From the NCBI GenBank assembly GCA_033558025.1, contig JAUCEF010000013.1:1481001-1545000 (forward strand): a DNA stretch of 64,000 bases. The letters are read 5' to 3'. This stretch comes from Phytophthora sp. 'mugwort'. Lineage: Eukaryota; Oomycota; Peronosporomycetes; Peronosporales; Peronosporaceae. Below the pieces are notes generated by a model. It saw only the letters and a program-made list of their open reading frames with translations, did not search any database and had not been told where the DNA came from. Within the stretch, counting starts at the first letter, position 1; each line of letters starts with the position of its first letter. The translations under genes were made by a program, and so were the position numbers. This document shows, one piece after another, positions 22,907 through 33,221 of this stretch.

Positions 22907-23556
22907 CTTTGTAGCTGCAAGCGAGGTATGATGGACTTTCACTAACGTCCCGTGGTCAGAATCATTGGCAAATATGGTATCCGTGCTGTTATGCTGTAGG
23001 TACTACTTGAAGTACGTAGTAAAACTACAAGGAGCATGCTATCGCTATTGCCATTTTTTTCTTTTTTTTTCTAAAGAACCTGAGTCTACAGTAGATTACG
23101 AAGGCACTCACACAGGGAGGAAGCAGAAGACCATGAAAGGCAAAAGCAACAGGGTGGCTTTGGCTAGCAGCTAATACTATCAGAAGACTATTGACTGACC
23201 TTTAGCCAGTGAGTGACTATATTATTCGAGAGGCGAATGAGACGCGAGACGAGCAAGAAGAGTAGGTAAGCAGAGTGCAGGGCAGCTTGACGACCAATCC
23301 GCGCAGAGGCGCGCGAGATCGAGCGACACATACCTGCTACCATTGGACTGGGAATACCGCATCTCGGCACGCCTGAGGAATTGCTGCAACGATCGGCCGT
23401 ACACTTGATACGTTCATCAACTTGGCGTCTCTTTCCAAGTCGAACTGGCTATCTAGCTCTCTGGCCGCTATTATCGCGTCAAAATTATAGTGTTTCTGTG
23501 TGTTGGTGGGGTGTCTTCGCCTCTTTCACAACCAAGCGGTCGCTTGGACAACTATG
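22907..23556. other. convergent intergenic region
   Basis: 650 bp between stop codons of the methyltransferase and cyclin genes. It contains a T-rich stretch at 23056-23072. No gene seen. Confidence 0.45.
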
Positions 23557-24426
23557 TTACGCGTTCACCCCGAGCGCGACGGCGCTTCTCCTTTTCTGTC
23601 CAGATGCCCGACTTGATTTAGTGCATGCGATGCCGCTGCTGCTGTTCCCTGTTGTTGAGGAGCTCCCTGCAGCCGCCATGGCGCTGTTCTCGCCGTCTTC
23701 TACTGTTCGGCGGTGGTGATGCGTGGGGGCCATTTGCTGTGACTGTTGGTGATGGTGCAGCGGCAGTGGGTGGCTACGCCGTTGTTCCTGCGGGGGAGGC
23801 ACCTTCGGGTAACTCTCGGTTACATACACGAGCTGACCGTCGTGCTGCGGGTCCGGCGCGACAAAATGGCGCAACTGGTAGTAGGGCGAGTGCGGCAGTG
23901 ACGAGTTGCGCACGCGCGTGTACATGTAGTGGTTGGCCAGCTCATTGTAGTAACGCGCATACGTTTCGCCACTCACATGGAGGCTGAAGTTAATGAGCAG
24001 CAAGTATTCGACTTCGAGCTCGTTCATCTCGGGGCAGGGCACACCACCGACCTTAGCGTAGTAAGCGTTGTTGAAATAGTGATCATCGAAGAACTTGGCG
24101 GCCAGCACGACACTTGTAATGACCACGCGGTGCACATTGAGCTCGGTGAGCACGAAGCCTTGCATCTGATGCAGGCGGTCCATGTATACGAGCGCGAGCA
24201 CGAAACATTCGGGGCTGCAGCTTGCATACTTATGGATGCGAGTAAGATAGTCCCGAACCGAGATGCCTGGCGCGCGGAAGGCCTCGAACTTGGTCTTGTG
24301 GTAGTAGCCCAGTGGCATGCGGTCGCTGGCGTGCACCATGGACTCCACGACGACGGCCAACGTCTGGACAATGGCGCGGCCACGTTCATCATTCGAGTCG
24401 GCCGTGTCGTCCAGCATCATGGCCAT
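23557..24426 (-). CDS. PHO80/P-type cyclin
   Basis: A single exon of 289 codons from the ATG at 24426 (further Mets at residues 3 and 4). The cyclin box spans about residues 50-165: SVRDYLTRIHKYASCSPECF, LALVYMDRLHQMQ, TSVVLAAKFFDDHYFNNAYYAKVGG, ending LLLINFSLHVS. This pattern marks Pho80/PCL and plant U/P-type cyclins, which bind Pho85/CDK5-like kinases. The C-terminal 110 residues are His/Gln/Ser-rich low complexity (PLHHHQQSQQ). These proteins act in nutrient signalling or cell-cycle control; the partner kinase is not in the window. Confidence 0.9.
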   Translation of the reverse strand: MAMMLDDTADSNDERGRAIVQTLAVVVESMVHASDRMPLGYYHKTKFEAFRAPGISVRDYLTRIHKYASCSPECFVLALVYMDRLHQMQGFVLTELNVHRVVITSVVLAAKFFDDHYFNNAYYAKVGGVPCPEMNELEVEYLLLINFSLHVSGETYARYYNELANHYMYTRVRNSSLPHSPYYQLRHFVAPDPQHDGQLVYVTESYPKVPPPQEQRRSHPLPLHHHQQSQQMAPTHHHRRTVEDGENSAMAAAGSSSTTGNSSSGIACTKSSRASGQKRRSAVALGVNA

Positions 24427-24456
24427 CGCTGCTGCGGTCCGGCTGCAGGCTGGGAG

Positions 24457-24897
24457 TCAGCAGTATTGGAGTCGAAGCGGAGGGTGGAGGTCGGGGTATT
24501 TATGCTGCTTGTGCCTGTGCCGTGTTCTCTGTCCGGCCTTCCTGCTGCCGGTTGTATTGTGTTGCGATGATGGCTGGCTGAGGGGGAGTATCAGTCCCTC
24601 GTAGCAGTGACCGGCCTTGTTCTCTATGAGAAAAGGAGACAATCTGAAGGGGCAGTAGTAAGTCGGACTGCGAAGAAGCTCTTTGCTTCTCTTCTCGGTC
24701 TGCGCCTTTTTTGGCTTTGCAAACCCCCTCTGTGATGCATACATAGAGGGGCTACACGGTAGCTCTTCGTGGCCCAAAGGTTGGTTGGTAGCGCGCTGTT
24801 GGCACGTTGTACCGGTATTTCGGTAGCCTGCGTGTGTTTTTGCGGCAAATCCGGCCAGTTTAGCCCCGCGAAGAACATGGCGCACCGCAGCTGCCAA
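24457..24897 (-). CDS. possible small mitochondrial-type protein (doubtful)
   Basis: An open frame of 146 codons. Its start (MAAAVRHVLRGAKLAGFAAK) looks like a mitochondrial presequence, and a later stretch RGFAKPKKAQTEKRSK is strongly basic, as in mitochondrial ribosomal proteins. The C-terminal half is low-complexity and does not look coding, so an unrecognised intron or no gene at all are both possible. It may simply be the 5' leader of the cyclin transcript. Confidence 0.25.
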   Translation of the reverse strand: MAAAVRHVLRGAKLAGFAAKTHAGYRNTGTTCQQRATNQPLGHEELPCSPSMYASQRGFAKPKKAQTEKRSKELLRSPTYYCPFRLSPFLIENKAGHCYEGLILPLSQPSSQHNTTGSRKAGQRTRHRHKQHKYPDLHPPLRLQYC

Positions 24898-25633
24898 GGC
24901 GGCAATGAAGTGTCCTTCTCGGCAACAAGTCCATTGCCTGCTATACTTAAGTGAGTTTATATTTGCAGGCTGTCGTTGTGTTGGAACTCTTGCTGCTGGA
25001 GGCCACGCTAACTAAATAGCTTACGAAGCACTAGTACATGGGTAAAGTACGCCTGAAACGGCTGCTCAGCACTCGAACTCCTTTAGTACTGTAATCCGCG
25101 ACGGCAACTGCTCGCGCGTCCTCCACCACCAGTTTGTTTCGTGAACACCCGCCGAAAAAAAATAGAAGAGCTGCCTGCAAGCCAGAAATGACTTGCTTTT
25201 AGTATGTGAAATCGAGAAACCGCGCCCTAGCCCGTGGTCGTACTTAGTGCCTGAGCTGAAGTATCCAATGGATGGATTCCATGCATTACAGTATAAAAAA
25301 CTTACACATTTGCAGCAAATAAGCAGGTCTTCGTCGCGCACATCGAGGTGGGGCCAAGCAAGCAACAAGCGAGCACCACTGTAACGACTTACCTGCCACC
25401 ATTATTGTCTTCACTGCAGAGATTTGTCTACAGCTTTTGTGTTTGTCCCCACAGTCAGAACTAAGTACGCCAATTCATTCGTCATGCTAATGAATTGGCG
25501 TACTTAGTCGAATTATACCGCTGTGTGTTCGAAAGGTCGCGGTATTGGTCAGTATTTTTGATCGTACTTAGTATGATGCTTTCCTCAAGCCGCGGCAGCC
25601 ATCCAGCACTTCACTGTGTCAATCGTCGTCATC
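24898..25633. other. intergenic region upstream of KRI1
   Basis: About 735 bp with no convincing gene. It contains the long inverted repeat at 25461-25507, listed next, and a further GTACTTAG at 25565. Confidence 0.5.
25461..25507. repeat. perfect 19-bp inverted repeat, 9-nt spacer
   Basis: Left arm CTAAGTACGCCAATTCATT (25461-25479) and its exact reverse complement at 25489-25507. It lies about 130 bp upstream of the KRI1 start. Arms include a CCAAT box on one strand and ATTGG on the other. It could be a cruciform-forming regulatory site or the fused termini of a tiny transposon remnant. Confidence 0.8.
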
Positions 25634-27712
25634 ATGGGCTCAAGTCGCTCTCGCAAGGGCTCCAAGGCGCCGGCGGCCACTTCGGCAGCAACCTCCACCC
25701 TCCACGACGATGATGATCTGCTCGTGACCAAGGGGTCGTCGAAATCTGTGCTTGCGTTGCCACCCAGCAGTCCAGAAATCCAGCTTAAAGTGAATCAGAA
25801 GTTTGCTCAGGCCTTTGAGGAGCGCAAGCGTAAGGAGGAGCTTTCAGCGCTCGAAAAGCGCGGGCTCGACATCGACAACGATGAATACGATGAAGATTCA
25901 GACTCGGAGACGGAGGATGAGGACGGCGAGGAGCTCACGAAAGAGCTCGACCAGGACATCAGCAAGACGCTCAAGCTCATCCGCAAGAAGGATCCAGCCA
26001 TCTACGACCCGTCCATCGCCTTCTTTAAGAAGCCCGAGACGGAAATCGACAGCTATGAGAAGGAAGACACGAAGAGCAAGAAGAAGAAGGGCTCAGCGCC
26101 GCTGTACTACAAGGATCTAGTGCGTCAGCAGGTGATCGCGGGTGACGTCAGTGGCAGCGAAGGCGAGGAGGAAGAGGACAAACCTGTGCAAACTTATGCG
26201 GAGGAGCAAGCGCAGATCAAGAGGGATTTCCTGTCCTCGTTGAAGGAGAAGGAGGAGGGTGGCCGTAGTGAAGACGAGGAGAAAGACGACCTGGATGGGG
26301 GCCTCTTTACGGTAAGGAAGAAGACAGATGGAGAGCAGAAGCAGGAGGAAGAGGACTTTGCCGAGTTCACGTCCAAGTACGGCTCAAAGTTGAAGAAGGG
26401 CGAGATGGACCCTGATAAGTTCCTCGAGCACTATTTGAGCAGTGAAGGCTGGAAGGACAAGCTGGCGGTTGTTCCACATTATGAGGACATTGTGAAGGAG
26501 GATGAAGAGGACGCCGAAGAGCTGGAGAAGGCCGAGGACTTTGAACATACGTACAACTTTCGATTCGAGGAGCAGGGAAGCAGTATCATTCAGACCCACG
26601 ACCGTCGTATCGAGGACACGATGCGTCGTGAAGACGACTCGCGTAAGCGCAAACGTGCAGAACGTAAGGAGCGTAAGGCGCTTGAACGTCAGAAGAAGGA
26701 GGAAGAGCTCCGTCGTCTGAAGAACCTCAAGCAGGTTGAGGTCGAACAGAAGCTGAAGAAGGTGGCGCGTCTCATGGGCGAGACGGAAGGCACGGCTGGC
26801 CTTAAACCGGAAGACTTGGAGGGTGATTTCGACCCCGAAGAGTACGACAAGCGGATGCAGGCTGTCTTTGACGAGCAGTATTACGACGAGGAGGACGACG
26901 AAATGGAGAAACCTACGTGGGACGAGGAAGAGGACAAAGAACTGTTTGCTGATCTGCCTGTTGACCCGGAGGAGGAGACAGAAGAGAGTGCCGAGAAGGC
27001 AAGCGTGGAAGAGGAGGAAGAAAACGAGCAGGAGCAGGAGGAGGAGGAAGAGACATCGCCCAAGAAGATATCGATGCAGGAAATGCAGCACGAGAAACAG
27101 AAGTACCTGGACGAACTGTACAGCTTAGACTACGAAGACCTGATTGGCGATATTAAGTGCCGCTTCAAGTATCGCCAGGTGCAGAACAACGATTTCGGTC
27201 TGACGGTGGACGAGATCATGGCTGCGGACGATAAGGAGCTCAAGCAGCTTGTGTCGCTCAAGCGTATGGCACCGTATACAGATATGGAGTACTCTGTGGA
27301 TCGCAAGCGGCTTAAGAACTTCAAGAAGAGCGTTCGGGAAGCCCAGGAGGATAACCGCAGACGCAAGCACAAGAAGGAAGCTGTCGAGGCCAGTGGGGCA
27401 CGGGAAGCTGAGCAGCCCAAGAAGAAGCGGAAACGCAACAAGAAGAAAAAGATTGCAGAGGAGGAGGAAGTCAAGCCCGAAGAGAATGAGGCGATGCCTC
27501 AGTCAGGCGACGAAGACGCCAGGCCGAAGAGCAAGAAGGCAAAGAAGGAGATTGCCGAACTGGCATCAGTGAAGACTTCAAATGAACCTGAAAAGAAGAA
27601 GAAACGTCGCAGCAAGACGAAGAAGGGCGGCGAGAAGAACACGTACGCATCCACTGGTCTGCCAACTTCTCGACTCGAGTCGTACAAGCTAATCAAGCCG
27701 AGCAAAAAGTAG
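25634..27712 (+). CDS. KRI1: KRI1-like 40S ribosome-biogenesis factor
   Basis: Intronless, 692 residues from the ATG at 25634 (MGSSRSRKGS; an in-frame ATG at 25616 adds six residues). Very acidic and basic blocks alternate. The Kri1 layout is present: N-terminal LKVNQKFAQAFEERKRKEEL, the YYKDLVRQQVIAG block, WKDKLAVVPHYEDIVKEDEE in the middle, and the C-terminal conserved region LYSLDYEDLIGDIKCRFKYR. The end is Lys-rich (nucleolar targeting). Yeast Kri1 binds Krr1 and is needed for early 18S rRNA processing in the nucleolus. The CNB gene follows 215 bp downstream on the same strand. Confidence 0.93.
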   Translation: MGSSRSRKGSKAPAATSAATSTLHDDDDLLVTKGSSKSVLALPPSSPEIQLKVNQKFAQAFEERKRKEELSALEKRGLDIDNDEYDEDSDSETEDEDGEELTKELDQDISKTLKLIRKKDPAIYDPSIAFFKKPETEIDSYEKEDTKSKKKKGSAPLYYKDLVRQQVIAGDVSGSEGEEEEDKPVQTYAEEQAQIKRDFLSSLKEKEEGGRSEDEEKDDLDGGLFTVRKKTDGEQKQEEEDFAEFTSKYGSKLKKGEMDPDKFLEHYLSSEGWKDKLAVVPHYEDIVKEDEEDAEELEKAEDFEHTYNFRFEEQGSSIIQTHDRRIEDTMRREDDSRKRKRAERKERKALERQKKEEELRRLKNLKQVEVEQKLKKVARLMGETEGTAGLKPEDLEGDFDPEEYDKRMQAVFDEQYYDEEDDEMEKPTWDEEEDKELFADLPVDPEEETEESAEKASVEEEEENEQEQEEEEETSPKKISMQEMQHEKQKYLDELYSLDYEDLIGDIKCRFKYRQVQNNDFGLTVDEIMAADDKELKQLVSLKRMAPYTDMEYSVDRKRLKNFKKSVREAQEDNRRRKHKKEAVEASGAREAEQPKKKRKRNKKKKIAEEEEVKPEENEAMPQSGDEDARPKSKKAKKEIAELASVKTSNEPEKKKKRRSKTKKGGEKNTYASTGLPTSRLESYKLIKPSKK

Positions 27713-27927
27713 AGAAAGGTTTAGTGTTCATAGTTAGCTACATGTACCTCGCTACATGCAATAGATGGTAAATGCGGATGTTGTAGCCATCTGCCGTTTT
27801 TCGTCTACAGATACCAGAAAACTTCAACGTACACTTCCAAAAATAGTTTCAGACATCATTACTTCCGTCGAGCATTGTACGTTTACGAGTCCACCGTTCT
27901 CGTTTTTCGAGCTTTTCACATATCGCA

Positions 27928-30787
27928 ATGACAGCGTTGCCGTCAGTAGCGCCAGTCTCGCCCACGACCTTTTCTGCCAATACTTCTCTTGCGACTGCGT
28001 TTGGTGGACGAGGGTCGAGGCTCTCTCGCATCGCTCGACGTGGCGGGGCGGCAGCTAGTCTCACAACTGGAACGCCTACAGCATGGGCTACTAATAATGA
28101 GAAAACGACGTCGTCACCAGAGAACGAGGGCGACAAGAAGGAGCCACCAAATATGCCATCGGCTTCTCTGTCAAAAGCCAATAAGTGGAGTGCACTTCGT
28201 CGTGAGATTTTGCCCCGTCCAGCCCTCATGACTGTTAGCGAGAAGGTCCAGCACATTATCGAGTAAGTCGGCCATATTATTCACATTAGTCACGTTCATA
28301 ACAATGTAATTCTTACTTGTGTTCTGTAGCATGCTGAAAAAGGCCCCTGAAGACCGCTCAGAGAGTGATATCCTTTCCACACTATTGCTATCATGTCGAG
28401 CTTTTAGGACCTTTATCCTTTTTGTGGTGTTTCCTTGACCATGTTTTTTTTGTTTTTTGCACACGTGAAGATGCTGTACCAATGGCTCATGAACCAAGAA
28501 AAACTGAGTTCGCTCTTTACGACGATGTCAGAAGTGTCCGCAAAGAAACTGTGCAAAGAAATGGAATTTCTGCATCTGAACAGTGGCGAAGTCGTCGTTA
28601 ACCAGGGCGAAAAAGGCAGCACATGCTTTGTATGTTTGTTAATGCAGAACATTGGTAACAAAACTGTGTTGTGCTCAGGTGCTTACGTAAATGCATCTTT
28701 TTCTCTCTCGCAGATTCTGATGAGTGGTGTCGTGTCGGTATACGTGCGGAACCCAGAAGAGCAGGTTAAACACCAGCGACTTATGCGCTCAAGCTCCGTA
28801 TCCTCCAGTATCCGTCGACTTGTAAGTTGTCGAACTTATAACAGTTTTTTTTTGCTTATCCATGCTCATGAACTGTTTAAATTTTATAGTCAACAACGAC
28901 AAACAAGAATTACGGCACTAAAGTGGTGACACTGACGCCTGGAGCAACATTTGGAGAGTTATGTCTTATTGAGCCAGACTCCAAGCGCAGCGCTACGGTT
29001 ATCGTTGACGAGCAGACTCAAATGGCCAATTTTATCGTGCTCACAGCTGCATCCTATCTGCGCATGACGCGTAGTCAAACTATCGAGGTATATATTTTGA
29101 TGTATGGCTGCGCTTTAGACTTGTTTGATGGACCTCTTTGTTTATTATCCACAGGGCACGATCACCGATAACATTGCGTTCTTGCAACATTTGCTGATTT
29201 TCAAAAACTGGACCAAGATGCGTACGTCATTCAGTATTTTGGATTTCGGCTGGCTTCAGCTTGTCAGTTTTCTGTATTTGTGACCGTTCTTGCTTTACAT
29301 AGAGCTTATGCATATTGTTAATTCTATGAAGCTGGTCAACGTGTCAGCTGGGGTACGTTAACATGTACCAGTCTGCTTTTACGTGGCATCAGACCCTGGC
29401 GACTCATCTTCTGTATGATGAACGTAGCAATATTTGACGCGCAAGGGGGCGGAGGCGGACTCTTTCTTTGTTTTTTTGCGTGGAGAAGCTGTGGAGAGTG
29501 TCAACCTTACAGTCAATGAGAGCTCAGAGATGAGGTAAGCACTCAGTTCATGTTGGTATTGGGATGATTAGTGGAATCTGATGCTGTGTGGAACTACATG
29601 TATACAGCATGGGCGAGGTGCGCGGTGTACAGCGCAGTATCACAGTCGAGTTGACTTTTTTGGGCAAGTTTGACGTGGCTGGTGAATATCTCGCGTCCGA
29701 GAAGAAAGTGTCGTTGTGTCCTGTCGATATCCGTGCCACCACCGACGTCGCTTGTCTCGTGCTTACAGTAAGAGATATTGTTGCTTGATTGGAGGTTCTA
29801 CCAGGTCTCACTCTTCTGTTCTCGTTTAAATTTTTTTTTTAGAGAAAACTATTCATGCTGCATTTTGGTGGTAAAGAGCTCAAGCCTCACATTCTGCCGA
29901 CACGAAGAAGACTACGCACGATAGCTGAGGCTCGAGAAGCTTGGCGGGAGACTCGGATTTTACAAGCGTTGCAATACCCGAATTTGCGTGTCCCCATCAC
30001 TCGAAAGCTCATGCGACTCAGTGGGAATTGTTGCTTGATCTGTGGACGGCGCACGCATATTGCAGGTGATCAGCTTTGCATGGAGCTGCCTTCGTATTAC
30101 ATGCTCGACGAGAAGCAGAAGAAACGTGAGCAGACGGAACGAGGTCGTACAGTGAGTAAACATCGGATTAGTGTCGTTCCGCAGCCTCCGGCAAATGGTT
30201 CAGGTGCGGACGGTTCAAACGCAGCTCGGATACCCTCCCGGCATCCAACTATGGCATCGAATCCCAGTCAACCAGACCTCCCATCCCTGCGTGAGCATGG
30301 CCGCGGCAAACTCGACAAGCCCCAAAGTCCTTTACGCTTTGGGATGCAACTTGTGACTCGACAGTGGCAAGAAGCGGAGAAAAGTCGAGCTAGTCGACTG
30401 CCAAAGCGTCCAATGGTAAGCATTTTGCAAGCAGATTTGGCAGCACTTTGTGCATCTAACACGCTTCTTTGAATATCACAGACAACAGCTTCGGGAAGGC
30501 GGGCAGTACCGTTGGCAGTGATTTCAATCACACGTTCGTCTCATATTTCTCGCCGCCAAGAAGAGGAAGATCAACAACGTCGTCTAACAGATGGCCACCC
30601 CAAAACCCGCAGTATCCAGGAAGAACTCCAGCACATTCGAAATACTTGGCCGTACTGCTGGAACAATGTCGGGCAGCCCCGAGACGCAACTACAGGAATG
30701 TTGGCCCGCATGCGGTCTCGATCACCTTCGACATCGCCTAGGCCTCGCACTGGACGACGAAGCGGGAGCTTGTCAGCTCGAACTTGA
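27928..30787 (+). CDS. protein with two cyclic-nucleotide-binding-like domains
   Basis: Eleven exons: 27928-28262, 28330-28423, 28471-28629, 28714-28821, 28890-29087, 29155-29221, 29303-29352, 29428-29534, 29608-29767, 29843-30415 and 30482-30787. All phases agree; only the exon 2 donor (weak GTGGTG) is uncertain. The product is about 715 residues. The first domain has GEVVVNQGEKGSTCFILMSG and the phosphate-binding-type FGELCLIEPDSKRSATV, keeping Glu and Arg. The second (VSAGQYLTRKGAEADSFFVF) is more degenerate. The C-terminal 250 residues are basic and Arg/Ser-rich. Without a kinase or channel domain it may be a cyclic-nucleotide sensor; ligand binding is inference. Confidence 0.82.
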
Positions 30788-31169
30788 CATGTCTAGGGGG
30801 TTGAATCGAACAAACACGTGTAAATGTCCGGCTGTCACATCAAAATGAGCAATGCCAACACCACAAAGTCTAGCAAAGAAGGCAAAAACCGGAAAATATT
30901 TAATCACTTCGGGGAAAACTTTGAATCGACACAGCCATCCATACCTCGACAGCTATCGACGACTCGATACAGTCCCCTCAACAATTTCACGTACCCCCGC
31001 TCATGCGGTAGACAGGTGGTAGGAGGGCGCCCAGGCAGACACGCATACACTCACATCCTCCGGCCAGACAGGCTTTACATATACACCGCGAGAGGTTGCA
31101 CCCAAATCGTCAACGAACCACTGCCAAACGTGTCCACAATTCCGAGCTTTTCACCACGTCGCTAAACTC
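30788..31169. other. convergent intergenic region
   Basis: 381 bp between two stop codons. A 113-codon plus-strand frame (30824-31165) is Thr/Asn/Arg-rich and shows no domain; I do not call it. Confidence 0.45.
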
Positions 31170-33221
31170 TTAAAACGCAACTTCCTTGGTACCTGCTGGC
31201 GGCGACGCGCTAACTTCTTCGTCTGCTGGCTGGGAGACTGCGCCACTCGTAGGAGGTCTGCGAGCCGCCAAGTGTGCCGCCTTAAACTCCATCAGATCCT
31301 CCTGGTACTCTTCCGACTGCATATATTGGGTCACTGTCTCGCCCAACACATTGAGCACCTCCACCTGCTTGTGGTCGATGTTGTCACGAGCATAACGATC
31401 GGCCACGCACAAGTCGCCCACCACTTCACCGTTTACAAGCAACGGAATACCAACGAAGAACTGCAACTTCGCTGTGAAGCGCTTCTCGCCTGAAATCCGC
31501 TTATCCGAGCTCACATCGAGCACGATGCAGGGTTTGCCACGAGTGGCCAGTCGTCGAAAAGTCGGTAGACTTCGCGGTAGACCTGGCGCCGGTTTGCCGT
31601 CATAATACCTCACGAGCTCGAAATCTTCGGTGCGAATACCCGCCATGGGGCATGTCAACGTCTCCATGGCCAACATGCAGATCTCCTCCATGTCTTCATT
31701 GAAATAATGGATACGACGCTCCGAGTTCTTCTTCCTGCTAGTGGCAATACTAGCATTGGACGCGGTTCTACCCATGGAACCGATCGGTCTACCTTCGTAC
31801 CCCGTCGTTCCTCTACCTTGACTTGATGTTGAGGAAATTTGTTTGTGGTAAAGTGGCGGGCTGCATCCTCCATCGTCACTCATTTGCGCAGTGGCGTCGA
31901 AATCATTAAGAGACAAAGCTGAGTCCTTGTTATACTGCATCGTAGGAGGAGTCGACGAGGCCGGGTTCTCGTTCGGCGGACTATGCGACTCATCCGACGT
32001 GAGCGAACTCGTACTACCAATGCTCGTACCAATCCCCATCCCATTTGGAAGTGGTGTCGTGCCCGTGCCGCCGTTCACCTCGAGCTCTGTGCCGTTGTTC
32101 GTAATCATTCGAGACGACGGGTTCGAGACTCCACCGATCATTGTACTTCCAAAGTTCGAGTTCCCCCCGTTGCCATTCGAGCTCCCACTCTTCGCCAAGC
32201 ATGCCTTACAGACGCGTACTTTTGCCGCGACGTCTTGATCTCCCTTGACCATCTTAAACACTGTACAGGCCGAGCACACGACTTCACCACACACTCGGCA
32301 ATGATGACGTCGCTTGAGCATGCCAAAAGACTGGACACAAAGCGAGCAATTGGTCCGTTGAGCATCATTCACCCACTCCTGTCGTTGCGCCAATGCCGCC
32401 GGTGCGAACAGCGCCTGTTGCACCGCCTTCTGCATGCCTGATAAGTCTCCCGCAAGCCGCAACGACGTGAGTCGCACTCCAGCGGAAATGCTCTCGCCTC
32501 CTCGTGCTTTACGCATAGCAAACGTCAGCGTGACGTTGCACGTGTTGGGGTCTTCGGGCGTCTGTTGCACTACGTAAGAGCTCGGCTCAAACACCGTGAG
32601 ACTGTACGCATCAGGTTTGCCGCGAATACCGTAGCGTGCTGCTGCTCCATCGTAGGATTCGAACTTGAGCACACCGACGTTGCCGTGCACCGGATGATTG
32701 GGCAAGAGCACGCAGTACTCGCGGATACAGAATTCTTTGGAGCGGCCGAGGGTCTTGGGGGAAGAGTACACGAGCCACTTGAGCGTCATGGACTCGATGG
32801 AGGCCCCATCGTGGACTAACATGGCGTCCGTCTGGTGGGCGTGCAGTACCTCTCCGTCCAGGAAGTTGCGCGGGTGCAGCAGCTTCTGGAAGCCCTTGAG
32901 GCTCGTGTTGTCCACAGCGCGCAGACACTCGAGCACGTCAGACACGGAGCCCGCGACTTTGGTGACAGCGCGTACCGAGTATGAGAGCCGCTCGCTGTTC
33001 TTGGAGTGTAGATACACCATGGCGTTGTCCTTGCGGTTCTCTACGGCCCAGACGCTCATGTCTGAGGCACTGCGCACGAGCTCGTCCACCTCAGAGCGCT
33101 CTGACAGATACAGCGCGTCCAAGTCCACATCCACAGGCCACTGCGAGGCCACGGTGGGCCCACGCGCGTACTGGGGCGAGCCTGGCGCGCCGTTGCAGCT
33201 GCTGGGGACGTCACCGCTCAT
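31170..33221 (-). CDS. START-FYVE-GAF domain protein
   Basis: A single exon of 683 codons. Residues about 60-280 resemble a START-like lipid-binding fold as found in oomycete FYVE proteins. Residues about 290-343 are a FYVE zinc finger with all Cys pairs (CSLC, HHCRVC, CSAC, CKAC) and the PI3P-binding motif KRRHHCRVCG. A Gly/Ser/Asn-rich linker follows. Residues about 500-645 look like a GAF domain (FVGIPLLVNGEVVGDLCVAD). The combination should place the protein on endosomal PI3P membranes and couple a lipid pocket to a small-molecule or redox sensor; the ligand is unknown. A CCCCACAG just before the ATG suggests a 5' UTR intron. This is the last conserved gene before the repeats. Confidence 0.85.
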   Translation of the reverse strand: MSGDVPSSCNGAPGSPQYARGPTVASQWPVDVDLDALYLSERSEVDELVRSASDMSVWAVENRKDNAMVYLHSKNSERLSYSVRAVTKVAGSVSDVLECLRAVDNTSLKGFQKLLHPRNFLDGEVLHAHQTDAMLVHDGASIESMTLKWLVYSSPKTLGRSKEFCIREYCVLLPNHPVHGNVGVLKFESYDGAAARYGIRGKPDAYSLTVFEPSSYVVQQTPEDPNTCNVTLTFAMRKARGGESISAGVRLTSLRLAGDLSGMQKAVQQALFAPAALAQRQEWVNDAQRTNCSLCVQSFGMLKRRHHCRVCGEVVCSACTVFKMVKGDQDVAAKVRVCKACLAKSGSSNGNGGNSNFGSTMIGGVSNPSSRMITNNGTELEVNGGTGTTPLPNGMGIGTSIGSTSSLTSDESHSPPNENPASSTPPTMQYNKDSALSLNDFDATAQMSDDGGCSPPLYHKQISSTSSQGRGTTGYEGRPIGSMGRTASNASIATSRKKNSERRIHYFNEDMEEICMLAMETLTCPMAGIRTEDFELVRYYDGKPAPGLPRSLPTFRRLATRGKPCIVLDVSSDKRISGEKRFTAKLQFFVGIPLLVNGEVVGDLCVADRYARDNIDHKQVEVLNVLGETVTQYMQSEEYQEDLMEFKAAHLAARRPPTSGAVSQPADEEVSASPPAGTKEVAF

